NCBI GenBank assembly: GCA_018432235.1
Contig: JAHDLO010000001.1
Location: 62,001 to 126,000 of the forward strand
DNA length: 64,000 bases
Direction of reading: 5' to 3'
Origin: Clostridiaceae bacterium
Lineage (GTDB): Bacteria; Bacillota; Clostridia; Peptostreptococcales; Natronincolaceae
Shown here in pieces: positions 1 through 8,026 of this stretch. Below the pieces are notes generated by a model. The model saw nothing but the letters and a program-made list of their open reading frames with translations, was not told the origin of the DNA and did no database searches. Every line of letters begins with the position of its first letter. Positions within the stretch are counted from its first letter, which is position 1. Made by a program: the position numbers and the translations under genes.

Positions 1-723
1 CTCCAATTGAGGACCTTCCCCCACCATCAGCAGCTTGTAGGTATATCCCTTTTCATTTAATATTTCAGCAGACTTTAACAGCATATCCAGCTCCTTTTCA
101 GCTGCAATCCGTCCTACATATAGCAGCAGCTTTTCATCGGGCTTTACATATTGACTTCTAATCTCTTGACTGTAGTTATCCGGTGTAAATTGATCTGCCT
201 CTATCCCTCTGTCCCATATTTTCAAGTTGCCGATGCCCTTCCCCTTAAGCTTTGCAAGGGTGTCCATTGAGGGACAAAAATTTATTTGGCAAAAGGAATG
301 AAACCAATTGAAATACTTCCAACAGATGCCCTCAAGAAATTGCAAACCATAGTATTTGAAGTACTCCACAAAGTTCGTATGATAGGAGGAAACCAAGGGG
401 ATGTTGTTGTCTCTTGCATATTTCAGGCCCATTAGTCCAACTGAAAAGGGTGTTACGATATGAATAATATCCGGCTGGAAGCTGTCCAACGCATGCTTAA
501 CCTCTCCATAGGTAGGCAGGGCAATTTTACATTCAGGGTAAAGAAGGAATTTAACGCTGTAGAAGGATATTGTCTCCTTTGTTTCATTGGGGCTGCCCTC
601 TGCGGGGAAAAACAGCTTATACGCGATGCCATTTTCGTCCATATAGTTTTTTAGCCTATTCAGAGTTTTTGTAACCCCATTGACCTGAGGCGCATAGGTA
701 TCGGTAAAAATAGCAATTTTCAT
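1..723 (-). CDS. GT4-family glycosyltransferase, C-terminus beyond the window
   Basis: The frame stays open from an ATG at 723 to the left edge (241 codons), so this is a 5'-complete, 3'-truncated gene. The N-terminus MKIAIFTDTYAPQVNGV is typical of retaining GT-B family 4 enzymes that transfer a sugar from a nucleotide or lipid donor, such as diacylglycerol glucosyltransferases and PimB/MgtA-like mannosyltransferases. SYHTNF (about residue 130) and the start of the C-terminal domain, YVGRIAAEKELDMLL (about residue 207), match the family. It probably acts at the inner membrane face on glycolipids, but the acceptor cannot be read. A PAP2 phosphatase lies 31 bp downstream in the same direction, consistent with a lipid-related pair. 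Confidence 0.85.
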   Translation of the reverse strand, partial: MKIAIFTDTYAPQVNGVTKTLNRLKNYMDENGIAYKLFFPAEGSPNETKETISFYSVKFLLYPECKIALPTYGEVKHALDSFQPDIIHIVTPFSVGLMGLKYARDNNIPLVSSYHTNFVEYFKYYGLQFLEGICWKYFNWFHSFCQINFCPSMDTLAKLKGKGIGNLKIWDRGIEADQFTPDNYSQEIRSQYVKPDEKLLLYVGRIAAEKELDMLLKSAEILNEKGYTYKLLMVGEGPQLE

Positions 724-753
724 TTACATTCCTCCTAAGGGCTTGTTATATGA

Positions 754-1284
754 TTAAATAAGACCGATTAAAAGTATTGCTTTAAAGGTGCCAAATGCAA
801 TTAATGTTCCTATAACGGTATCCGTCGGATAATGTACCCCTAAGTATACTCTTGATAATGCCACCAGCACCGCCAAGCCGATGAATGCTACGCCTACTGC
901 TGGAAACCCATTGGATAAAACAAATGCCAAAGAGAAGGCAGCGCAGGTATGCCCGGAGGGAAAGGAGTATTTGCAATTTGGCGGATTAATAGGGATTATG
1001 TCACTGAGGGTAATATAGGGTCTTGGCCTATTGACGATGCGTTTTATAGCCTGAACAATAGCCGTTGTGGCTATTAGCGTAACTATCATTTGTATGCCAA
1101 TATTCTTGATTCTAGGATTTGAATTAAAATATAAGAAAAGTGCCATTGCGGTTGAAAATGTGGTGGAGCCTAAATGCGTAATATGCTTCATAAGTAAATC
1201 CAGAAGAGTGCAGTGGAGCCTACGATTAAACAAATAAAACAGAGAAACATCACTTCTTCTCACAAAACCAGTAATTGCATTCAC
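754..1284 (-). CDS. PAP2-family membrane phosphatase (undecaprenyl-pyrophosphatase-like)
   Basis: The three PAP2 signature blocks are present in order: KRIVNRPRPY (K-x6-RP), SFPSGHT (PSGH) and SRVYLGVHYPTD (SR-x5-H-x3-D), interleaved with several hydrophobic segments. The family dephosphorylates lipid pyrophosphates or phosphatidate at the membrane, and bacterial members often recycle undecaprenyl pyrophosphate. About 176-179 aa, a normal length. The GTG at 1284 is preferred because AAAGGA lies about 10 bases upstream; an in-frame GTG at 1293 almost touches that ribosome site. It lies downstream of a GT4 glycosyltransferase, so a role in lipid or wall precursor turnover is inferred. The exact substrate is unknown. 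Confidence 0.85.
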   Translation of the reverse strand: MNAITGFVRRSDVSLFYLFNRRLHCTLLDLLMKHITHLGSTTFSTAMALFLYFNSNPRIKNIGIQMIVTLIATTAIVQAIKRIVNRPRPYITLSDIIPINPPNCKYSFPSGHTCAAFSLAFVLSNGFPAVGVAFIGLAVLVALSRVYLGVHYPTDTVIGTLIAFGTFKAILLIGLI

Positions 1285-1439
1285 TGTTTTCACATCCTTT
1301 CTTTGCTTTAATTCTATTATTTATAGGTTAAAGCTTTATGAAAGAAAGGTTATGTTTTTGTAAAAATATGATGAGAGGAGGGTTATGTTATTACACCTGA
1401 CATTATAAATCTGTTTTCTTAAAAACTTTAACCCTTCGA

Positions 1440-1817
1440 TTATGGATTTAATATTAATACGGTTGGGGTATTATTAGTTTTTTTAAAAGTGTGTCTAACA
1501 CCATTAACTGTGATTGTAAATTCATTATTCTGATAATGAATTTTTTCATTGATGAATATACTACTATTTATTACATAAGTATTTCTATTTTTTAAATAAA
1601 AATTACCTTGGTCAGATTTTTGCTGACTATTATTATCAACAAAATAGAAGTAAAATACATTATCATTTGATTTATCAAAAGACATAATCATAAATGAATC
1701 TAAATTGCTACTATACGTCCCATTAAGGATGCTTGAATTGGAGTTTATGAAAAAGTGTGATGCATATATGCTTAATAAAGCTATAATAAAGCAAACCAAA
1801 ATTCTTTTTCTTCTCAC
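1440..1817 (-). CDS. Hypothetical exported or membrane-anchored protein, 125 aa
   Basis: Starts with GTG preceded by GGAAGGAG. A basic RRKR stretch is followed by one hydrophobic segment (about residues 6-22, ILVCFIIALLSIYASHFFI), giving a signal peptide or N-terminal anchor without a lipobox cysteine. The rest is polar and predicted beta-rich, with paired short strands such as YYFDVNN-like and TYVINSS patterns, resembling small extracellular beta domains. I do not recognise a family. It sits in the same-strand array of small exported proteins, 14 bp downstream of the DJ-1/PfpI gene. Confidence 0.6.
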   Translation of the reverse strand: MRRKRILVCFIIALLSIYASHFFINSNSSILNGTYSSNLDSFMIMSFDKSNDNVFYFYFVDNNSQQKSDQGNFYLKNRNTYVINSSIFINEKIHYQNNEFTITVNGVRHTFKKTNNTPTVLILNP

Positions 1818-1831
1818 TTTCTATCTCCTTC

Positions 1832-2431
1832 CTACAAATAAGAAATATCATATTCCATCCGCTTCGCTGTTTGCCTGGCGATCTCTGGTCCCAGCAGCCT
1901 TTTTACTATGTGAAAGGACATATTTATCCCGGCTGAAATTCCACCTGATGTGATAATATTGCCTTCATCTACAAATTTAACCCCCTGCTGCACCTTTATT
2001 TCAGGAAATTCCTGCTGGAGTCTTTCAAGGCTTGCCCAATGGGTGGTGGCCTTCTTCCCCTGCAACAGCCCTGCCTTCCCCAATAGGAAGGCACCTGTGC
2101 ATACGGAGGTCATCAGCTGAACATTGGCCATTTGAGCAGCTATCCAATTGACCAAGGTATCATTGTGAACCTCCCGCTCTCTGGCGCCATAGCCACCGGG
2201 AACAATTAATATATCAACTTTTGGTGCTGTTTTGAAGCTATAATCAGGTTGAACCCTTAGGCCATTCCTCGCGGTTATCATTTGTCCCTCCTGAGATATG
2301 GTGCTTACCTCAAAGGGCTTTGTGCCATTTTCCCTGGCAGTTACTGAAAAAACCTCAAAGGGCCCAGCAAAGTCCAGAACCTCCACATCATCAAAGAGTA
2401 AAATGCCTACGCTCCAGCTATTGTCCTCCAT
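1832..2431 (-). CDS. DJ-1/PfpI-family protein (class I glutamine amidotransferase-like fold)
   Basis: 199 aa with the DJ-1/PfpI layout: an early acidic residue in the block VGILLFDDVEVLDFAGPFEVF, the nucleophile-elbow cysteine in MTSVCTGAFLLGKAGLL (about residue 109), then THWASLE. Members of this subgroup (DJ-1/ThiJ-like, often without the AraC helix-turn-helix domain) include isonitrile hydratases, glyoxalase III-like enzymes and chaperones; the sequence alone does not choose between them. ATG start with AGGAGGAG upstream. Cytoplasmic. It ends 14 bp before the next minus-strand gene and may be co-transcribed with it. Confidence 0.85.
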   Translation of the reverse strand: MEDNSWSVGILLFDDVEVLDFAGPFEVFSVTARENGTKPFEVSTISQEGQMITARNGLRVQPDYSFKTAPKVDILIVPGGYGAREREVHNDTLVNWIAAQMANVQLMTSVCTGAFLLGKAGLLQGKKATTHWASLERLQQEFPEIKVQQGVKFVDEGNIITSGGISAGINMSFHIVKRLLGPEIARQTAKRMEYDISYL

Positions 2432-2457
2432 TTGCTTCTCCTCCTAATCCTTTTCCT

Positions 2458-2964
2458 TTAATCCTTAACCACAATTATCTCGTGATCTTCATATTTTCCA
2501 TTCAGTATAAAATAAAACAGCTTGGATTTGGCCGTTTCTCTATTCCAGACCTCAACAGCCGGAAGATTGATTTCTTCAATCATAATTCTACTAATCTCAG
2601 GCTTAAAAACCTTACCTGCCAGAACTTCTATGGTTTCACCACCAGTGGTTGTCATATTATAGCTGCCAGTCGAATAATCTACATCTCCTTCGAAGCCTAT
2701 AAAAGGATTGCTCCTGATTAATCTAAACCCCTTCTTAGTCTCTTCAACCATGGCTGAACCAAAGGCCTCATCTCTATCGAAGAATACTAAAGTATCCCCC
2801 TTATATTTTTCAACAGCAATAATAATGTCCGATACCTCTAAGCCCTCTTCTATCGCCTCATCCATTGTTTCATAGTAAATAGAGTCTTCATTTTCTATAT
2901 TCATGCATGATGTAAGGCTTAGTAAAAAAATCAATAAAGCAATAAGGCTAAACCTTCTCTTCAC
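2458..2964 (-). CDS. Hypothetical lipoprotein, 168 aa
   Basis: Signal peptide with lipobox: MKRRFSLIALLIFLLSLTSC, cleavage before Cys20, so it should be diacylated and held on the outer membrane face. The mature part is acidic at first (NIENEDSIYYETMDEAIEEG) and then reads like a small alpha/beta fold. The stretch DEAIEEGLE..IIAVEKYKGDTLVFF resembles small extracytoplasmic lipoproteins common in Firmicutes, but no named family is certain. GTG start after AAGGAGTGATG. It is followed 22 bp upstream on the map by another small exported protein (2987-3298), and the two may form one unit. Confidence 0.65.
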   Translation of the reverse strand: MKRRFSLIALLIFLLSLTSCMNIENEDSIYYETMDEAIEEGLEVSDIIIAVEKYKGDTLVFFDRDEAFGSAMVEETKKGFRLIRSNPFIGFEGDVDYSTGSYNMTTTGGETIEVLAGKVFKPEISRIMIEEINLPAVEVWNRETAKSKLFYFILNGKYEDHEIIVVKD

Positions 2965-2986
2965 ACGACATCACTCCTTTTCAGCA

Positions 2987-3298
2987 TTATCGGGTTTTGG
3001 TTACTTTAATCCGTTCAGTTTTATCGCCCCATTTAACTGCAAATTCGATATCTGTCGACATATTTTCAAGTTGCTTTTTATTTATGGTTTGACTGCTTTT
3101 ATACTCATTCGTATTATTGATAACATCATCGCTCCTGATAATTTTGTAAGCAGATATTACTTCAGGAAACCAAAACTCTACTTCCCATAGATCTCCTTCG
3201 CCCCTGTATAGCATACTTATTTCTGATTTATTATTGAATCCTATAAAACTTGATATAATAAAGGCAGTAACTATGATTAGGGTTACTCTTTTTTTCAT
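2987..3298 (-). CDS. Hypothetical exported protein, 103 aa
   Basis: An N-terminal basic and hydrophobic segment (residues 2-20, KKRVTLIIVTAFIISSFIG) indicates a signal peptide or anchor without a lipobox. The remaining about 80 residues are polar, with Trp-rich DLWEVEFWFPE and TDIEFAVKWGD; paired beta-strands are likely. I recognise no family. Same strand and closely spaced with the lipoprotein at 2458-2964, which suggests co-expression of two small surface proteins. Confidence 0.55.
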   Translation of the reverse strand: MKKRVTLIIVTAFIISSFIGFNNKSEISMLYRGEGDLWEVEFWFPEVISAYKIIRSDDVINNTNEYKSSQTINKKQLENMSTDIEFAVKWGDKTERIKVTKTR

Positions 3299-3326
3299 GC
3301 CGCTAATTCTCCTTTATTATGAGCTT

Positions 3327-4070
3327 TTATATCAACCCTGAGCTCAATAGAAAAATTGCTCCACCATGGGTAATGGTAGCTGGTATAACACCATATTTAC
3401 TACCCACCAATCCGGCTATGCTACCCTCCCACAGGGTAAAAATCAGCATCGACATGCCTATGTCTGTGACGGTGGTGGCTAAAAAAACATGACAAAATGC
3501 AAATAATACACCTGAGTATATGCCAGCAATAAGGCTACCTTCCCTCTGTCTTAAATAACCCAGTACATAGCCTCTGAATAGCCCCTCCTCAAGGAAGTTA
3601 CCCAGCATAGTAAAGACCAGCAATGGTGCTAGTAGTCCTCTGGATACGGCACCTCCTCGATCGGCAATAGCTACACCATTATAAAAGTAAAGGAATGGTG
3701 CTACTACTATAATGCAGCCTAATACGCCAAATAAAAGCCCCTTTATCTTGCTGCTTTGAAACCACACTATGTGTCTGCTGTTTTCGCCGTCTAGAAAATA
3801 TAACCCCAGCATCATCAGTAGGCTACAGCCTGCAAAAACCAAAAGAAAATACGGGTCGTCACTCATTCTTAGCCACAGAGCGCCATTTTCCTTCCCTAAA
3901 CGCCATAGCCCCAACGGCGTCATTGCATCTCGCATAAGCACGAAGGTGAAGATATAAATCACGATTCTAAAATGCTTATTGGGCCTCATTAAAATCAAAA
4001 CTGCGGCAATTAATATTAGCCCTGGGGCAATTCTAGCCATATAATTCATTAATATCTGTAGGGTTTCCAT
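3327..4070 (-). CDS. CPBP-family intramembrane glutamic protease (Abi/Rce1-like)
   Basis: Polytopic protein (about seven to eight hydrophobic segments) with the CPBP motifs in order: LEEGLFRGYVLGYLR (EExxxR, about residue 163), FAFCHVF (second motif His) and THGGA near the C-terminus. These residues form the active site of Rce1/MroQ-type intramembrane proteases, which cleave peptides or prenylated proteins; some act in bacteriocin self-immunity. The ATG at 4070 is favoured, with GAGGAG about 11 bases upstream; an in-frame GTG at 4079 is only two bases from that site. A second CPBP protein lies at 48592-49275 in another context. Substrate unknown. Confidence 0.82.
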   Translation of the reverse strand: METLQILMNYMARIAPGLILIAAVLILMRPNKHFRIVIYIFTFVLMRDAMTPLGLWRLGKENGALWLRMSDDPYFLLVFAGCSLLMMLGLYFLDGENSRHIVWFQSSKIKGLLFGVLGCIIVVAPFLYFYNGVAIADRGGAVSRGLLAPLLVFTMLGNFLEEGLFRGYVLGYLRQREGSLIAGIYSGVLFAFCHVFLATTVTDIGMSMLIFTLWEGSIAGLVGSKYGVIPATITHGGAIFLLSSGLI

Positions 4071-4108
4071 TAGTCTCACTTCTCCTCATGATTTTTTTCG
4101 GGTTAACG

Positions 4109-4186
4109 CTAGGTTACCAGCATTGACAAAAGACCTTCAACATTCCATTCCGTCTGACCATGTCTTGTAATATAGAGCTTAGTCAT
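4109..4186 (-). pseudogene. Phosphoglycerate-mutase-like gene stub (N-terminal 25 residues only)
   Basis: ATG at 4186 with GAGAGGAG six bases upstream opens a 25-codon frame beginning MTKLYITRHGQTEWN, the histidine-phosphatase catalytic block (RHG). It then runs VEGLLSMLVT and stops at TAG (4109-4111). The family needs about 190-210 residues, so only the first strand and catalytic loop remain, while the start codon and ribosome site are intact. This looks like a recent internal deletion that removed the body of a cofactor-dependent phosphoglycerate mutase or phosphatase gene. Whether the 25-mer is made is unknown. Confidence 0.75.
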
Positions 4187-4277
4187 TAAATTCTCCTCTC
4201 TAAAGGCCTGTTATCTGCAAACTAACAAATAATCCACATGACTTTAAGAAAAATAGGTGTATCCTATCGATGATTGC

Positions 4278-4574
4278 TTATTCCATATGATTATCCTTTA
4301 TTGCCTTGTATCTGCCTTCGTCATTTTTCCATCTGATAAAGGCACCTATGCTTGAGGATACAAAAAGCACGACAAAGAAAATCACTAGAAAATTAATATT
4401 TTCTTTTATAAAGATTGAAAAATCTTTGTTCTTAAACTCAAACAACATAAATCTTAATAAAAACGATGCTGCTACAATTAGCGCTGAATTCCTTAAAGCC
4501 TGCTCTAATACAAACCTTCCTCTTCCTTTTATTCTTTTCTTCTCCCATGCTTTTAGAAATTTGTCCTCACTCAA
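4278..4574 (-). CDS. Hypothetical membrane protein, about 98 aa
   Basis: The TTG at 4574 is chosen because GGAGGG ends six bases upstream and this removes an otherwise 23-bp overlap with the RidA gene. The N-terminus is basic (KAWEKKRIKGRGR). Two hydrophobic segments follow, around residues 32-47 (LIVAASFLLRFMLFEF) and 62-82 (FLVIFFVVLFVSSSIGAFI), ending in a short charged tail. It is likely a two-pass inner-membrane protein with both ends in the cytoplasm. No family recognised. It starts 20 bp after the RidA stop, so the two are probably translated from one transcript. Confidence 0.6.
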   Translation of the reverse strand: MSEDKFLKAWEKKRIKGRGRFVLEQALRNSALIVAASFLLRFMLFEFKNKDFSIFIKENINFLVIFFVVLFVSSSIGAFIRWKNDEGRYKAIKDNHME

Positions 4575-4593
4575 GGATATCCCTCCTACCGGG

Positions 4594-4950
4594 CTATTTT
4601 TTATAGGCAATGCCATCCATCATACATAAACAATTGGGTGAAACGAAGGCTGTCGTTGTTGTCATTCTTACTGGAAAATCACCATCATTAAAGTATTTAT
4701 AAAATACATCTCTCGCCCTCCTAAAGTCATTGATATCCTTAAGATACAGATTTAGCTGAACCATGTCCCCCAAGGTAGCCTCCACAGATGCAAGGGTTTT
4801 CTTCAAGCTGTCAAAGGTGGCCTCCATTTGATGCTCAATATCCAGCTTATCCTGTCCACCGCCGTGATGGGCAATAAATATGTAGTCCCCAGCTACTATA
4901 CAGGATGGGCAGGTTTCATCACCGCAATTGCTTTGCATTCTCTTAATCAT
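4594..4950 (-). CDS. RidA/YjgF-family protein (enamine/imine deaminase-like)
   Basis: About 118 aa, the usual length. Family features: the SxxxxxGDYIFIAHHGGG region, LASVEATLGDMVQLNLYL (the L-x-D-hydrophobic block before the beta-strand), then FPVRMTTTTAFV, where the conserved Arg binds the carboxylate of the substrate. RidA proteins hydrolyse reactive 2-aminoacrylate-type enamines; distant members are chorismatase-like or of unknown role. The start at 4950 (MIKRMQ) is chosen because GGGGGAG lies six bases upstream. The N-terminal CGDETCPSC segment adds three extra cysteines that are unusual for RidA and might bind metal; that is inference. Confidence 0.82.
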   Translation of the reverse strand: MIKRMQSNCGDETCPSCIVAGDYIFIAHHGGGQDKLDIEHQMEATFDSLKKTLASVEATLGDMVQLNLYLKDINDFRRARDVFYKYFNDGDFPVRMTTTTAFVSPNCLCMMDGIAYKK

Positions 4951-5006
4951 TTTAACTCCCCCAATCAATTATATTAATATCATTGTATAGAACATTTGTT
5001 CTTTTG

Positions 5007-5540
5007 TCAATTATTGGTGGAGAGAAGTAGCTCCTGAGAGTATATTATTTCAAAGCCATTGTCATTGATTTGAGAGAGCTCGAACCTTACTGCCCTACCT
5101 TCAAAAGGGATAAATACGCCCTCTAAATAATCCTTCATTTCCTCAAGCCTAGTTTCAGCACCTACATATATGGTACTGTGGGGCTGCCATAAATTGTTTT
5201 CCTTCTTAGTCCATTTATCACATAGAGCATCGTAGGCATTATGATATTCATGATATAAATTGGTTATTTCTCCTGTAGGGTTTATCATTGAGGCAACACA
5301 GCTTCCTGAAAAAACGCCGATAGCATCAAGCTGTACAGAAAAGCACTTGACGTTAGTGACAAATGCTTTAGAATAGCTAATGATTTCATCTGGATCAATT
5401 TCAATAAAATGGGCGATGGTGATATGGGGGTATATGGCAGATTTGGGCAGCCCAAATACAGCAGCTAAAGCATCCCTATAGCCTTGAATTCTATGGCTTG
5501 TATCCTCATCTAAACAGAAAATAGCACAGATTCTTTTCAA
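5007..5540 (-). CDS. 2H phosphoesterase superfamily protein (2'-5' RNA ligase-like)
   Basis: The two signature motifs are visible: HITIAH (about residue 42) and HSTIYVG (about residue 122), matching the H-x-[ST]-hydrophobic pairs of the LigT/2H fold. The family cleaves 2',3'-cyclic nucleotides and related phosphodiesters; the broad group includes YjcG and tRNA-splicing phosphodiesterases. A TTG start at 5540 with GAGGTGA seven bases upstream fits better than the TTG two codons earlier. 177 aa, normal size. A second 2H protein is present at 13266-13802, so the region carries two. Substrate not predictable. Confidence 0.8.
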   Translation of the reverse strand: MKRICAIFCLDEDTSHRIQGYRDALAAVFGLPKSAIYPHITIAHFIEIDPDEIISYSKAFVTNVKCFSVQLDAIGVFSGSCVASMINPTGEITNLYHEYHNAYDALCDKWTKKENNLWQPHSTIYVGAETRLEEMKDYLEGVFIPFEGRAVRFELSQINDNGFEIIYSQELLLSTNN

Positions 5541-5616
5541 GGGCAATCACCTCATAGATAGAATATCGTCTTACTGGCTTTCTGTAGCTACCATAATATA
5601 TTACCCATGTAGTAAT

Positions 5617-5967
5617 CTAATTAAAATTCCTTTTTAAAGCCATTTCAGTTGGTATAATCGACCCAACCATTATAACCAGCTGAAAATACATGTAGCCATT
5701 AATGATTTTTTCATAGACATCAGCATCGATTGCTTTAGATAATAGCAGCAAAATAATGGCGATAAACGCCAACAGGACTCCACCCTTATACCAAAGCCTT
5801 CCCGAATATTTATGGGCGAAATCCCAAGCCTCCTGGCTTTTCATTGACCGGGAGGTACGATAGCCGTATATCCAATTTACCTTTTTAGGTGGGTTATTTT
5901 TCCACAGGGCCCCAACAGCAATCATCATTACAGGTATAATTAAAACCGTAATCGCGTAAAGTACCAT
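5617..5967 (-). CDS. SdpI-family membrane protein
   Basis: 116 aa with three hydrophobic segments (residues 3-21, about 62-80, about 91-108). The cytoplasmic loop has NWIYGYRTSRSMKSQEAWDFA, which matches the conserved GYRT...W element of SdpI/YhfL-type proteins. Bacillus SdpI is an immunity protein for the SdpC toxin and also signals; short SdpI-domain proteins in Clostridia are mostly uncharacterised. ATG start with GGAGTGAGG upstream. No sdpABC-like toxin genes lie nearby, so an immunity role here is open. Confidence 0.78.
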   Translation of the reverse strand: MVLYAITVLIIPVMMIAVGALWKNNPPKKVNWIYGYRTSRSMKSQEAWDFAHKYSGRLWYKGGVLLAFIAIILLLLSKAIDADVYEKIINGYMYFQLVIMVGSIIPTEMALKRNFN

Positions 5968-6045
5968 TTTCCCTCACTCCTTGGCTTTGCTCATTTTATT
6001 GATTTCTTTTATTTAATTCTCTTTTATTTTATGCAATTCTCTATA

Positions 6046-6174
6046 TTATAAGTAAACGATTAAAGTAAGTCCAATTACTAAACCATCAAAGCCTAGCAAT
6101 TGACGAATGACCATAAATACTACTGCTATTGCCACTAAAATAAATATTTCCATCAATATCTCCATTAATCTCAT
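6046..6174 (-). CDS. Small membrane protein, 42 aa
   Basis: An unannotated-looking small frame: ATG at 6174 preceded by GGGAGG seven bases upstream, 42 codons, TAA at 6046-6048. The peptide MRLMEILMEIFILVAIAVVF continues with VIRQLLGFDG and a second hydrophobic stretch, LVIGLTLIVYL, giving two short membrane segments linked by a charged turn. It is the only plausible gene in the 346-bp gap between the SdpI-family gene and the 6315-6620 membrane protein. No family recognised. Support rests on the strong ribosome site and the coherent membrane topology. Confidence 0.5.
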   Translation of the reverse strand: MRLMEILMEIFILVAIAVVFMVIRQLLGFDGLVIGLTLIVYL

Positions 6175-6314
6175 TATATGCCTCCCTGATGTCTCGTTCT
6201 TTTCGCAAGTCATTTTATTTAATAAAATTGTATATAACCATTGGATTCCATATATATCTATTACTTATCTTAATTATGCAATTCCCCATTTCTAAAGCTT
6301 TTGGCGGGGTGGCA

Positions 6315-6620
6315 TCATACATCTAAATATCCTTTGGTTTTACCGACTAGCTTCATCATATAATTAACCAAATGAACCAGCATAGGAAATACAGCGACAT
6401 ATATTAGCTGTTCGTCCTTTATTGTAATGAAAATGCCAGCAGCCATAATAATCAATGAATTAATAATTGAAAAGCACAGCTGCAGCTTAAAATATTCTCT
6501 TTTTTTATCTTCCTTCAGCTTTATATTCTTAAAATAAATGGTGATGGTTTCTCTATATATTATCGAGTAAATTAGATAAGCCACACCAAGTAAAACAAAA
6601 AATACCCCTACACGGTTCAT
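6315..6620 (-). CDS. Hypothetical membrane protein, 101 aa
   Basis: Three hydrophobic segments: residues 4-22 (VGVFFVLLGVAYLIYSIIY), about 46-66 (LCFSIINSLIIMAAGIFIT) and about 72-90, with a basic cytoplasmic loop KNIKLKEDKKREYFKLQ between the first two. This topology is like DUF3784-type small membrane proteins near SdpI genes, but the match is not certain. ATG start with GGGGAG upstream. It ends the block of small membrane genes at 4.3-6.6 kb. Confidence 0.6.
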   Translation of the reverse strand: MNRVGVFFVLLGVAYLIYSIIYRETITIYFKNIKLKEDKKREYFKLQLCFSIINSLIIMAAGIFITIKDEQLIYVAVFPMLVHLVNYMMKLVGKTKGYLDV

Positions 6621-6731
6621 AACTTACTCCCCTCTTAAATCAATAGCATTAGGAACATTTCCCTGATTATTCTATAATTAATTTCATCTAATGCAAAGCC
6701 GGATGCATATTACTAAAAAACGTATTTCAGT

Positions 6732-7424
6732 TTATCTGATATAGATCCCATTGATACGCCCCGTTTCCTCTTCAGCGGTGAAGGAAAGTCTATAATCTCC
6801 TACTTGATACATCATAATCCACGAGCCGTAGAAAAGTTCATCACCTTCTGTTTCCTCTGGGGTTAATAAATATGTCGGCTCACCTAATTTAGCTCTTATC
6901 TCTTTAAAGGTCATGCCTATTTTTATACCAAAAGCTTTTGCCCCATCACCAAAGGCACCTATGGCAACAACCTCACCATGCTGTATTTCATCACCTACAT
7001 CGTAAGCACTTGTGAAAAACACAACCCCTTTTTCCTCATATATAAAATATAAGCCCCCCATAAAATAATCATAATTATTGTCTATGCCCCAAGCATTTGT
7101 AATTTCTTCAGTGGCAGTGCCTATTGGAAATTCAACGGTATCCAATTTGCCAGCCAAAGCATCTTTTAGCAGTGGGTTATTCTCATGTGTAACAAGTTTC
7201 TCGTCCTCTTCTTCTTTTTCTTCTTCAGCTTCCTCGTCCTTACCTGCTTCACTGTGGTTATCCTTATCGATTTCCTTATCCGCAGCATCGTCTTTTTCAG
7301 GCGTTGTAGCATTTTCGATAGGATTATTTACCTCTGGGTTTTTGTCTGCTTCTACTGGCTTGCTCTTACAGGCAGCCAGCAGAATTATGCTTAAAATAAT
7401 CATTAATATTAGTTTTTTATTCAT
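6732..7424 (-). CDS. Lipoprotein with C-terminal DUF4309-like domain
   Basis: Signal peptide and lipobox at MNKKLILMIILSIILLAAC. Residues about 22-75 form a low-complexity acidic linker (KDEEAEEEKEEEDEK), and residues about 80-230 form the folded domain. That domain has the pattern LAGKLDTVEFPIG...AWG...YFIYEEKGVVFFTS...IKIGMTFKEIRAKLGEPTY, which matches DUF4309/YjgB-type extracellular domains found in Bacillus and Clostridia. The role is unknown; it is probably anchored outside the membrane on a flexible spacer. The ATG at 7424 lies seven bases after AGGAGG. Confidence 0.78.
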   Translation of the reverse strand: MNKKLILMIILSIILLAACKSKPVEADKNPEVNNPIENATTPEKDDAADKEIDKDNHSEAGKDEEAEEEKEEEDEKLVTHENNPLLKDALAGKLDTVEFPIGTATEEITNAWGIDNNYDYFMGGLYFIYEEKGVVFFTSAYDVGDEIQHGEVVAIGAFGDGAKAFGIKIGMTFKEIRAKLGEPTYLLTPEETEGDELFYGSWIMMYQVGDYRLSFTAEEETGRINGIYIR

Positions 7425-7435
7425 CACTCTACCTC

Positions 7436-7873
7436 CTATAATACCTTACCCATCATCACCATACTATGGTAGCTCTTAAGCCCCCGTTTATGATAGAAGC
7501 CCTCAGTGCCGTCTGTTTTTGATGTGAATAGTATAATTTCATCAATGCCCTTAGCTTTTAATCTTTGATTAAATTCCTCAAGAAGTGCCGAGCCTATTCC
7601 ACTATGCCTCAGCTTTATGTCTACACAAAACTCTTTGATGTAAAAATGCATCCCATCATAAAAATATTCGTGGTTTCCTAGTATCAGCCCCTGTATTGTA
7701 TCTTTTTCGCAATAGGCTAACCCGAAAAAACCATCACAATTCAACATTTGCATAAGCCTATTTGATGCCGTTTCCTCTGTCCATTTATCATTCCACGGAG
7801 GTGAATTGAAGGCCTCCACATAAAGCCTTGCCAGCTCTGCTATATCCTCTTTTTGTATTTCTTTATATGGCAT
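7436..7873 (-). CDS. GNAT-family N-acetyltransferase
   Basis: 145 aa with the GNAT core: a beta-strand GLAYCEKDTIQGLILG, then FCVDIKLRHSGIGSALLEEF, where RHSGIGSAL is the acetyl-CoA pyrophosphate-binding loop (R/Q-x-x-G-x-G/A). The C-terminal strand is GFYHKRGLKSYHSMVMMGK. The acceptor substrate cannot be told. ATG start with AGGAGG upstream. It lies 8 bp upstream of the DUF4309 lipoprotein start and may share its transcript. Confidence 0.85.
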   Translation of the reverse strand: MPYKEIQKEDIAELARLYVEAFNSPPWNDKWTEETASNRLMQMLNCDGFFGLAYCEKDTIQGLILGNHEYFYDGMHFYIKEFCVDIKLRHSGIGSALLEEFNQRLKAKGIDEIILFTSKTDGTEGFYHKRGLKSYHSMVMMGKVL

Positions 7874-8026
7874 TTGAACTCCTCCTATATCGAGTAATTC
7901 TAAATTTCTTGATACTAACTAAAAGTCTGTTAAACTTAAATCCCATTGGCTCTAATGCAACCTCTACTGCCGTTGATGGACACCAGAAGGTATAATATTG
8001 CCACATCAGATGGTACTGAAATGCAC

